From the NCBI RefSeq assembly GCF_032598905.1, contig NZ_CP122458.1, positions 930,001 through 994,000 of the forward strand: a stretch of DNA of 64,000 bases, read 5' to 3'. Under the pieces are notes generated by a model. It was not told the DNA's origin, did no database searches, and saw only the letters and a program-made list of their open reading frames with translations. The DNA is from Streptomyces sp. 11x1. Its GTDB lineage: Bacteria; Actinomycetota; Actinomycetes; Streptomycetales; Streptomycetaceae. The position numbers were made by a program, and so were the translations under genes. The stretch's first letter is position 1; the number at the start of each line of letters is the position of its first letter. This document shows, one piece after another, positions 57,407 to 64,000 of this stretch.

Positions 57407-58438
57407 TCACGGGGCTGGTGTGGGCGCCTTGGTGGCCGGCACCGAGGCGGCTCTGCGGCCGGCCCTGGCGGCGGAGATCTGGCGTGCGACCCGGGGGCCG
57501 AGCACGGAGAGGACGAGCAGGACGCCGGTGACGACGATCTGCGACTGGGCGGAGACGTCCTTCAGGCTCATGACGTTCTGCAGGGTGCCGAGCAGGAACA
57601 CGCCGGCGATCGCGCCGCCGAGCGTTCCCTTGCCGCCGTCGAAGTCGATACCGCCGAGCAGTACGGCGGCGACGACCGAGAGTTCGAGGCCGGTGGCGTT
57701 GTCGTAGCGGGCGCTGGCGTAGTGCAGGGCCCAGAAGATGCCGGTGAGGGAGGCCATCAGACCGGTCACCGTGAAGAGGATCAGCTTCTGCCGCTTGACC
57801 CGGATGCCGGCGAACCGGGCGGCCTCCTCGCTCGCTCCGGTCGCGAAGACCGAGCGGCCGAAGGGGGTGGCGTGCAGGGCGATCACGGCGATCACGAGCA
57901 GGACCAGGAAGGGGATGAAGGCCTGCGGGACGAAGCTGTCACCGATCCGGCCGGCCGCGAAGTCCAGGTACTGGGTGGGGAAGTCGGTGACCGCGTCGGA
58001 GCCGAGGACGATCTGCGCGATGCCCCGGTAGGCGGCGAGGGTGCCGATGGTGACGGCGAGGGAGGACAGGCCGAGCCTGGTGACCAGCAGGCCGTTGATC
58101 AGTCCGCAGACCACACCGAGGGCCAGACAGATCGGGATGATCGTCTCGATGGTCATGCCCTGGTTCCACAGGGCGCCCATCACCGCGCCGGAGAGACCGG
58201 CGGTGGAGGCGACCGACAGGTCGATCTCGCCGGAGACCACGAGGAGGGTCATCGGGAGGGCGACCAGCGCGATCGGCAGGGTGTTGCCGATGAGGAAGGA
58301 CAGGTTGAGCGCGTTGCCGAAGCCGTCGACGGTGGTGAAGGACAGCAGGAGCACGGCGATGAGGAGGGCACCGACGGCGGAATCCCACCTTTTCAAGGCG
58401 GACCAGCGCACAGCACGCGACAGCGTGGAGTCAGCCAT
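57407..58438 (-). CDS. rhaQ: L-rhamnose ABC transporter permease
   Basis: 343 residues, eight to ten spans, BPD_transp_2 family. LSGAVMGALW, the EAA-like loop FARSVFATGASEEAARFAGIRVKRQKLILFTVTGLMASLTGI and VVAAVLLGGIDFDGGKGTLGGAIAGVFLLGTLQNVMS are clear (the family motif AAVxLGGxxxxGGxGxxxGxxxG). It overlaps the start of the partner permease by eight bases (58431-58438), so the two are translationally coupled. It forms half of the membrane channel. Confidence 0.9.
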   Translation of the reverse strand: MADSTLSRAVRWSALKRWDSAVGALLIAVLLLSFTTVDGFGNALNLSFLIGNTLPIALVALPMTLLVVSGEIDLSVASTAGLSGAVMGALWNQGMTIETIIPICLALGVVCGLINGLLVTRLGLSSLAVTIGTLAAYRGIAQIVLGSDAVTDFPTQYLDFAAGRIGDSFVPQAFIPFLVLLVIAVIALHATPFGRSVFATGASEEAARFAGIRVKRQKLILFTVTGLMASLTGIFWALHYASARYDNATGLELSVVAAVLLGGIDFDGGKGTLGGAIAGVFLLGTLQNVMSLKDVSAQSQIVVTGVLLVLSVLGPRVARQISAARAGRRAASVPATKAPTPAP

Positions 58439-59471
58439 GGCGGGCGTTCCTCTTCTTCAGGGCGGTCGCCACCCGGACCGCGACCACGCGGTCCACGGCG
58501 ATGGCGAGGATGAGCAGGATGCCGTTGATCGCGAGCACCCACACCGAGCTGACGCCGAGGGCGGGCAGCACGCTGTTGATGGAGGTCAGCAGGAGGGCAC
58601 CGAGCGCCGCGCCGTAGACGCTGCCGGAGCCGCCGGTGAAGACCACACCACCGACCACGACCGCGCTGACGACGGTGAGTTCGTAGCCGTTTCCCGTGCT
58701 GGAGTCGACGTTGCCGAAGCGGGCCAGGTAGAGCGCGCCGGCGAGGCCGGCGAGGGCGCCGCAGAAGGTGTAGGCGACCAGGATCCGCTTGCGGACCGGG
58801 ATGCCGGCGAGGCGAGCGGCCTCCGGGTTGGAGCCGAGCGCGTAGAGCTCACGGCCACTGCCGAAGTGCTTCAGGTAGTACGCCGTGGCCACCAGCACCG
58901 CCACCGCGATCAGGGCGAGGTAGGGCACGGCGTAGATGCCGCCGGAGCCGAAGTCGACGAACCCGTCCGGGAGTCCGGAGGCGACGATCTGCCGGGAGCC
59001 GACCCAGATGGAGTCGATGCCGCGGATGATGTAGAGCGTGCCGAGGGTGACGACGAGAGCGGGCACCTGGCCGAGGCTGACGAGCAGACCGTTCAGCAGG
59101 CCGAAGCCGACGCCCGTCAGGACCGCCAGGAGCACGGCCACGACCGCGTTGCCGCCGCCCTGGAGGTAGGTACCGGCGGCGAAGGCGCTGATGCCGAGGG
59201 TGGAGCCGACCGACAGGTCGACGTTGCGGGTGATGACGACCAGTGACTGACCGACGGCGACCAGCACCAGGATGGTCGCGTTGAGCAGCAGGTCCTTGAT
59301 GCCCTGCTCGGTGAGGAACTCGCTGTTGCCCAGCTGGGTGACGACGATCATCACCAGGAAGACGACCAGGATGGCGAGTTCGCGCATCTTGAAGACGCGG
59401 TCCACGAGCCGGGTGCCGCTGGACTTGGGCACCTCGGCGACGGGGGCGTTCTGAGGGGTGGTCACCGTCAT
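58431..59471 (-). CDS. rhaP: L-rhamnose ABC transporter permease
   Basis: 346 residues, BPD_transp_2 family. [27 protein letters not shown] (the VDLSVGS motif), [42 protein letters not shown] and [36 protein letters not shown]. Starts at ATG 59471, overlapping the ATPase stop by four bases (ATGA). Pairs with the other permease and the ATPase; subunit names P and Q are assigned by order only. Confidence 0.9.
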   Translation of the reverse strand: MTVTTPQNAPVAEVPKSSGTRLVDRVFKMRELAILVVFLVMIVVTQLGNSEFLTEQGIKDLLLNATILVLVAVGQSLVVITRNVDLSVGSTLGISAFAAGTYLQGGGNAVVAVLLAVLTGVGFGLLNGLLVSLGQVPALVVTLGTLYIIRGIDSIWVGSRQIVASGLPDGFVDFGSGGIYAVPYLALIAVAVLVATAYYLKHFGSGRELYALGSNPEAARLAGIPVRKRILVAYTFCGALAGLAGALYLARFGNVDSSTGNGYELTVVSAVVVGGVVFTGGSGSVYGAALGALLLTSINSVLPALGVSSVWVLAINGILLILAIAVDRVVAVRVATALKKRNARHG

Positions 59472-60985
59472 GCGGCGGCCCTCCCGGTGGCTGCGGCCAT
59501 CACGGATTCCTCGGTGGCTTCGGAGCGAGGGATCTCGGCGGTGAGCCGGCCCTCGTGCATCACGAGCACGCGGTCGGCCATGCCGAGGATCTCGGGCAGG
59601 TCGGAGGAGATCATCAGCACGGCCACACCGTCGGCGGCCAACTCGCTGAGCAGGCGGTGCACTTCGGCCTTGGTGCCGACATCGATGCCCCGGGTGGGCT
59701 CGTCGACGATCAGTACCTTGGGGCCGGTGGCGAGCCACTTGGCGAGGACGACCTTCTGCTGGTTGCCGCCGGACAGGGTGTTGACGGTGTCGGCGATCCG
59801 GGCGTACTTGACCTGGAGCTTGACCGCCCAGTCGAGGGAACGGCTGCGCTCGGCACCCCGGTCCATCAGGCCCGCCCTGACGGTCGTACGGAGTCCGGTG
59901 AGGCCGATGTTGCGCTCGATGGACATGTCCATCACCAGGCCCTGGGCGCGGCGGTCCTCGGGGACCAGGGCGAGCCCGGCGGCCATGGCGGTGGAGGGGG
60001 CGCCGTTGGTGAGCGCCTTGCCGTCGATGTCGACCTCGCCGGCGTCCCAGCGGTCGATGCCGAAGACGGCCCGTGCGACCTCCGTACGGCCGGCGCCGAC
60101 AAGGCCGGCCAGGCCGACGATCTCGCCCCGGCGGACCTCGAAGGAGACATCGGTGAAGACGCCCTCGCGGGTCAGCCGGCGCACGCTCAGCGCGACTTCG
60201 CCCGGCTCGACCTCCTGCTTGGGGTACAGCTCGTCCAGGTCGCGGCCTACCATGCGGCGGACCAGGTCGTCCTCGGTCATGCCGTCGAGCGGTTCGCTGG
60301 AGATCCAGGCGCCGTCGCGCAGGGTCGTCACGCGCTGGCAGATCTGGAAGATCTCCTCCAGGCGGTGGGAGATGAAGAGGACGGCGGAGCCCTGCTCGCG
60401 CAGGGTGCGGACGACACCGAAGAGCCGGGCCACCTCGCTGCCGGTGAGGGCCGCCGTCGGCTCGTCCATGATCAGGACGCGGGCGTCGAAGGAGAGCGCC
60501 TTGGCGATCTCGACGATCTGCTGGTCGGCGATGGACAGGCCGCGCGCGGGGCGGTCGGGGTCGAGCTCGACACCGAGCCGTTGCATCAGCGCCAGGGTGG
60601 CCGCATGGGTGGCCTTGTGGTCGATGCGGCCGAAGGCGCGCCGCGGCTGGCGGCCCATGAAGATGTTCTCGGCGATCGAGAGGTCGGGGAAGAGCGTGGG
60701 CTCCTGGTAGATGACGGCGATGCCCGCGTCCCGTGCGTCGGCAGGGCCGTGGAAGACGGTGGGCTCGCCGTCGAGGAGCACCTGGCCGGAGTCCGGTCGG
60801 TGCACCCCGGCGAGGCTCTTGATCAGGGTCGACTTGCCCGCGCCGTTCTCCCCGGCGAGTGCGTGCACCTCGCCCGGGAACAGTTCGAGGGACACGTCCC
60901 GCAGGGCGCGTACGGCGCCGAAGGACTTGGAAACGCCCTTCAGCGCGAGAACGGGGGCCGGACCCGTGTCGGACGGGTGGGTCAT
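59468..60985 (-). CDS. rhaT: L-rhamnose ABC transporter ATPase (two-domain)
   Basis: 505 residues, the RbsA-type double ATPase. First domain: Walker [10 protein letters not shown] near 45, signature [16 protein letters not shown], Walker [13 protein letters not shown]. Second domain: altered Walker [15 protein letters not shown] (~292), [53 protein letters not shown] (~408) and [23 protein letters not shown]. Energises rhamnose uptake. First gene of the minus-strand operon, with its own promoter and operator upstream. The frameshifted fragment at 21.9 kb is from the same class of gene. Confidence 0.93.
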   Translation of the reverse strand: MTHPSDTGPAPVLALKGVSKSFGAVRALRDVSLELFPGEVHALAGENGAGKSTLIKSLAGVHRPDSGQVLLDGEPTVFHGPADARDAGIAVIYQEPTLFPDLSIAENIFMGRQPRRAFGRIDHKATHAATLALMQRLGVELDPDRPARGLSIADQQIVEIAKALSFDARVLIMDEPTAALTGSEVARLFGVVRTLREQGSAVLFISHRLEEIFQICQRVTTLRDGAWISSEPLDGMTEDDLVRRMVGRDLDELYPKQEVEPGEVALSVRRLTREGVFTDVSFEVRRGEIVGLAGLVGAGRTEVARAVFGIDRWDAGEVDIDGKALTNGAPSTAMAAGLALVPEDRRAQGLVMDMSIERNIGLTGLRTTVRAGLMDRGAERSRSLDWAVKLQVKYARIADTVNTLSGGNQQKVVLAKWLATGPKVLIVDEPTRGIDVGTKAEVHRLLSELAADGVAVLMISSDLPEILGMADRVLVMHEGRLTAEIPRSEATEESVMAAATGRAAA

Positions 60986-61039
60986 GGGGGCTCCTCGACG
61001 ACGGCCTGTGGCTGGCTGAGGGGCTGCGCCACGGCGTCG

Positions 61040-61095
61040 TGAAAGGTTTCAACTAGGTTGCCGGGACGTTAGGCACCACACGCAGGTCACGTCAA
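61040..61095 (-). promoter_or_regulatory. Promoter and LacI-type operator of the rhamnose importer operon
   Basis: Minus strand: TTGACG (61095-61090), 18-base spacer, TAACGT (61071-61066), transcription start near 61059. The operator TGAAACCTTTCA (minus reading of 61040-61051) lies just downstream of the start, where repressor would block initiation. It is the mirror of the rhaI site. Confidence 0.7.
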
Positions 61096-61168
61096 TGGGT
61101 TCCGGTCGAAATTCTTTCGGTAGAAGAGGTCACGACCCGGTCACGGAGAATGGTGTTGACTTGGGGGG

Positions 61169-61217
61169 TTGACAGTCCGGCGAGCCGCTCATAGTTTCCG
61201 GTGCTGAATCGTTTCAG
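61169..61217 (+). promoter_or_regulatory. rhaI promoter and LacI-type operator
   Basis: TTGACA (61169-61174), exactly 17 bases, TAGTTT (61192-61197): an excellent vegetative promoter for this GC content. The operator CTGAATCGTTTCAG (61204-61217), one mismatch from a perfect palindrome with the central CG typical of LacI-family sites, covers the start point. Together with the site at 61040-61051 it makes a divergent rhamnose control region. Confidence 0.75.
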
Positions 61218-61243
61218 ACAACAAAGCCGGTAGGAGCCCTGAC

Positions 61244-62404
61244 GTGACCGAGCTCGCCGCGGTGAAGGCCGCCCTCAAGACACAGGCCGTCGAGACGCCG
61301 TCGTGGGCGTACGGAAACTCCGGAACCCGCTTCAAGGTGTTCGCCCAGGCGGGTGTCCCCCGCAATCCCTGGGAGAAGCTGGACGACGCCGGCAAGGTCC
61401 ACGAGTTCACCGGCGTGGCACCGACCGTGGCGCTGCACATCCCCTGGGACAAGGTCGAGGACTATGCGGCGCTGGCGAAGCACGCGCAGGAGCGCGGCGT
61501 GAAGCTGGGCGCCATCAACTCCAACACCTTCCAGGACGACGACTACAAACTGGGCAGCATCTGCCACCCGGACGCGGCGATCCGCCGCAAGGCCGTCGAC
61601 CACCTGCTGGAGTGCGTCGACATCATGGACGCGACCGGGTCGCGCGATCTGAAGCTGTGGTTCGCGGACGGGACGAACTATCCCGGCCAGGACGACATCC
61701 GCGGACGCCAGGACCGGCTGGCCGAGGGGCTCGCCGAGGTCTACGAGCGGCTCGGCGACGACCAGCGGATGCTGCTGGAGTACAAGTTCTTCGAGCCCGC
61801 TTTCTACACGACAGATGTGCCGGACTGGGGCACCGCCTACGCCCACTGCCTCAAGCTCGGGCCGAAGGCGCAGGTCGTGGTCGACACGGGCCACCACGCG
61901 CCGGGGACCAACATCGAGTTCATCGTGGCCACGCTGCTGCGCGAGGGGAAGCTCGGCGCGTTCGACTTCAACTCGCGGTTCTACGCCGACGACGACCTGA
62001 TGGTGGGCGCCGCGGACCCGTTCCAGCTGTTCCGGATCATGTACGAGGTCGTGCGTGGGGGCGGGTTCACTCCCGAGGTCGCGTTCATGCTCGACCAGTG
62101 CCACAACATCGAGGCGAAGATCCCCGCGATCATCCGCTCGGTGATGAACGTGCAGGAGGCCACGGCGAAGGCGCTCCTGGTGGACCGGGGGGCCCTTGCT
62201 GTTGCTCAGCGGGAGGGGGATGTGCTGGAGGCGAATGCGGTCGTGATGGACGCGTACAACACGGATGTACGGCCGTTGCTTCGTGAAGTGCGGGAGGAGA
62301 TGGGGTTGGACCCCGATCCTCTGGGGGCGTACCGGCGGTCCGGGTGGGCGTCGAAGATCGTCGAGGAGCGGGTCGGTGGGGAGCAGGCGGGTTGGGGAGC
62401 GTGA
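61244..62404 (+). CDS. rhaI: L-rhamnose isomerase
   Basis: 386 residues from GTG 61244 (GGTAGGAG upstream). TIM-barrel sugar isomerase of the RhaI (Pseudomonas/Bacillus-type) class: WAYGNSGTRFKVFAQAGVPRNPWEKLDDAGKVHEFTGVAPTVALHIPWDKV at the start, LKLWFADGTNYPGQDDIRGRQDRL, EYKFFEPAFYTTDVPDWGTA with the metal Glu/Asp, VVVDTGHHAPGTNIEFIVATLL and FDFNSRFYADDDLMVGAADPFQLF. It converts L-rhamnose to L-rhamnulose. First of the plus-strand catabolic genes; the aldolase/dehydrogenase follows after a 270-base gap containing an inverted repeat. Confidence 0.94.
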   Translation: MTELAAVKAALKTQAVETPSWAYGNSGTRFKVFAQAGVPRNPWEKLDDAGKVHEFTGVAPTVALHIPWDKVEDYAALAKHAQERGVKLGAINSNTFQDDDYKLGSICHPDAAIRRKAVDHLLECVDIMDATGSRDLKLWFADGTNYPGQDDIRGRQDRLAEGLAEVYERLGDDQRMLLEYKFFEPAFYTTDVPDWGTAYAHCLKLGPKAQVVVDTGHHAPGTNIEFIVATLLREGKLGAFDFNSRFYADDDLMVGAADPFQLFRIMYEVVRGGGFTPEVAFMLDQCHNIEAKIPAIIRSVMNVQEATAKALLVDRGALAVAQREGDVLEANAVVMDAYNTDVRPLLREVREEMGLDPDPLGAYRRSGWASKIVEERVGGEQAGWGA

Positions 62405-62483
62405 CCGCCGCGCGCAGAGCTGAAGCCGATGCCGCGCTTCGTCTGCCGAGTTCCGTCGGATGCGGGCTGCGGGCCGGTTCGTG

Positions 62484-62593
62484 GCTGGTCGCGCAGTTCC
62501 CCGCGCCCCTGAAATGCAGGGGCTGCGCCCCGTGCTTTTCATCCTGCGGCCCCCGGGTCCTTCCGGGGCGCGAGGAACTGCGCGAGAAGCCCC
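62484..62593. repeat. Long inverted repeat, copy 4
   Basis: Left arm GCTGGTCGCGCAGTTCCCCG (from 62484) with the CGCCCCTGAA continuation, and right arm TTCCGGGGCGCGAGGAACTG... to 62593, complementary with one or two mismatches. The loop has smaller hairpins. It lies in the gap between the isomerase and aldolase genes of one pathway. Confidence 0.85.
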
Positions 62594-62674
62594 ACTCACC
62601 CGCACTCGGCGACGCCCCCCCCCGACCCCCGAGCTGAACCCCCTGTCCAATCTCACCGTAAGGATTGATCGCAC

Positions 62675-64000
62675 ATGGCAACCCATCCCGAAGCCGCAGC
62701 TCTGCTCGCCCGGTCCCGGCGGCTCGGTGCCGATCCGCGGAACACCAACTACGCCGGCGGCAACGCGTCCGCCAAGGGGACCGACACCGATCCCGTCACC
62801 GGGGGTGACGTGGAGCTGATGTGGGTGAAGGGGTCCGGGGGCGACCTGGGCACGCTGACCGAGGCCGGGCTCGCCGTGCTGCGGCTGGACCGGATGCGGG
62901 CGCTCGTCGACGTCTATCCGGGGGTCGACCGCGAGGACGAGATGGTGGCCGCGTTCGACTACTGCCTGCACGGCAAGGGCGGTGCGGCGCCGTCGATCGA
63001 CACCGCGATGCACGGGCTGGTGGACGCGGCCCACGTGGATCACCTGCATCCCGACTCCGGGATCGCGCTGGCCTGCGCGGCCGACGGGGAGAAGCTGACC
63101 GCCGAGTGTTTCGGGGACAGCGTGGTGTGGGTGCCGTGGCGGCGGCCCGGGTTCCAGCTGGGTCTGGACATCGCCGCCGTGAAGCGGGAGAACCCGGGGG
63201 CCATCGGCTGTGTGCTCGGCGGGCACGGGATCACCGCCTGGGGCGACACCGCCGAGGAGTGCGAGAAGAACTCGCTGCACATCATTCGCACGGCCGAGCG
63301 GTTCCTGGAAGAGAAGGGGAAGACCGAGCCGTTCGGGTCCGTCGTCGAGGGGTACACCGCGCTGGACGGCGCGCAGCGCCGGGAGCGGGCCGCGGCCCTC
63401 GCACCGCACATCCGGGCCATCGCCTCGCAGGACAAGCCTCAGGTCGGGCACTTCGACGACTCCGAGGTCGTCCTCGACTTCCTGGCCGCCGCCGAGCACC
63501 CCCGCCTCGCCGCCCTGGGCACCTCCTGCCCCGACCACTTCCTGCGGACCAAGGTCCGCCCGCTCGTGCTGGACCTTCCGCCGAGCGCCGACCTCGACGC
63601 GGCGATCGCCCGGCTGAAGGAACTGCACGCCGAGTACCGCGAGGAGTACGCCGCCTACTACCAGCGGCACGCCGAGCCCGACTCCCCCGCGATGCGCGGC
63701 GCCGACCCGGCGATCGTGCTGATCCCGGGCGTGGGCATGTTCAGCTTCGGCAAGGACAAGCAGACGGCGCGGGTGGCCGGCGAGTTCTACATCAACGCGA
63801 TCAACGTGATGCGGGGCGCCGAGGCGGTGTCGACGTACGCGCCGATCGAGGAGTCGGAGAAGTTCCGCATCGAGTACTGGGCGCTGGAGGAGGCCAAGCT
63901 CCAGCGCATGCCGAAGCCGAAGCCGCTGGCGACCCGGGTGGCGCTGGTGACCGGTGCGGGCAGCGGGATCGGCAAGGCGATCGCCCACCGGCTCGTGGCC
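62675..64000 (+). CDS. rhaD: Bifunctional rhamnulose-1-phosphate aldolase / short-chain dehydrogenase (partial)
   Basis: The first ~442 residues are in view; the 3' end lies beyond the window. Start ATG 62675 with TAAGGA ~9 bases upstream. Class-II aldolase domain ~1-400: PRNTNYAGGNASAKGTD, SIDTAMHGLVDAAHVDHLHPDSGIALA (Zn ligands HxDHLHPDS), GCVLGGHGITAWG. From about residue 425 the Rossmann fold ALVTGAGSGIGKAIAHRL of a short-chain dehydrogenase begins. This is the actinobacterial/rhizobial fusion that cleaves L-rhamnulose 1-phosphate to DHAP and lactaldehyde and oxidises the lactaldehyde. A rhamnulokinase is expected next, outside the window. Confidence 0.92.
   Translation, partial: MATHPEAAALLARSRRLGADPRNTNYAGGNASAKGTDTDPVTGGDVELMWVKGSGGDLGTLTEAGLAVLRLDRMRALVDVYPGVDREDEMVAAFDYCLHGKGGAAPSIDTAMHGLVDAAHVDHLHPDSGIALACAADGEKLTAECFGDSVVWVPWRRPGFQLGLDIAAVKRENPGAIGCVLGGHGITAWGDTAEECEKNSLHIIRTAERFLEEKGKTEPFGSVVEGYTALDGAQRRERAAALAPHIRAIASQDKPQVGHFDDSEVVLDFLAAAEHPRLAALGTSCPDHFLRTKVRPLVLDLPPSADLDAAIARLKELHAEYREEYAAYYQRHAEPDSPAMRGADPAIVLIPGVGMFSFGKDKQTARVAGEFYINAINVMRGAEAVSTYAPIEESEKFRIEYWALEEAKLQRMPKPKPLATRVALVTGAGSGIGKAIAHRLVA

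Noticed and set aside
53277..57707. Very long plus-strand open frame (1476 codons) antisense to the LacI/BNR_4/rhaM/rhaS genes
   Set aside because: Composition is Gly/Val/Asp/Arg-rich shadow text with no domain; the minus-strand genes have motifs, signals and ribosome sites.
61214..63988. Long minus-strand frame opposite rhaI and rhaD
   Set aside because: No domain; the plus-strand isomerase and aldolase are unmistakable.

Overview
The window is high-GC actinobacterial chromosome, almost certainly Streptomyces. The evidence is the strong third-position GC bias with long antisense open frames, a subtilisin-inhibitor (SSI) gene, CebR-, Zur-, DmdR- and sigma-B-type sites, many GTG starts, a PAS/SpoIIE phosphatase and a PIG-L deacetylase. 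I see no rRNA, tRNA, CRISPR array, insertion sequence, prophage or large biosynthetic cluster. It reads as accessory or semi-core chromosome with many one- and two-gene units.

Layout. 1-3.6 kb (minus): a probable metal or metallophore transport operon (family-5 binding lipoprotein, fused ABC permease, MFS exporter running off the left edge) behind a good Zur box. 3.6-11 kb: GNAT, Ppx/GppA, a His-rich small protein, a STAS protein, a trypsin-type SSI, an FMN 2-hydroxy-acid oxidase and a membrane ricin-like protein. 11.6-14.7 kb: a Doc-like toxin/antitoxin pair and a secreted GH9 cellulase under a perfect CebR palindrome. 15-21.7 kb: a large PAS/GAF/SpoIIE/HATPase regulator behind a sigma-B-like promoter, an ArsB-type transporter, a divergent AraC/PhyH pair and a flavoprotein. 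21.9-22.5 kb is a graveyard where a frameshifted sugar-ABC ATPase fragment meets a frameshifted luciferase-like oxidoreductase fragment.

22.6-36.4 kb holds small regulators, transporters and redox enzymes, including an aldehyde/alcohol dehydrogenase pair facing its own MarR regulator across twin palindromic operators, plus a second STAS protein, a divergent PRPP synthetase, DUF4230 and VanZ proteins. 36.5-42.5 kb: a PHP protein, a HAD hydrolase, a probable 6S-like RNA with its own terminator, a sugar-nucleotide epimerase-like protein, a phosphotransferase with an in-frame GGGGCC hexanucleotide tract, a frameshifted 3' remnant of a CYP102-type P450 reductase, and an FBP (EF-G-binding) protein. 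42.5-53.2 kb: a FUSC transporter, a Pro-rich unknown, a secreted lactonase, an iron-box-controlled DUF2470 protein, TetR and a stand-alone CYP102-like P450, a pentapeptide-repeat protein, PIG-L, GNAT and a proline iminopeptidase.

53.2-64 kb is a coherent L-rhamnose regulon. A divergent promoter region with two LacI-type operators separates rhaI and a bifunctional rhamnulose-1-phosphate aldolase/dehydrogenase (plus strand, running off the right edge) from a complete rhamnose ABC importer, rhamnose mutarotase and a secreted BNR_4 protein (minus strand), with a LacI regulator behind them. The BNR_4 protein suggests that rhamnose is released outside the cell from a rhamnose-uronate polysaccharide, imported, epimerised, isomerised and cleaved.

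Four intergenic copies of one long inverted repeat (about 9.2, 24.7, 37.7 and 62.5 kb) punctuate the window.
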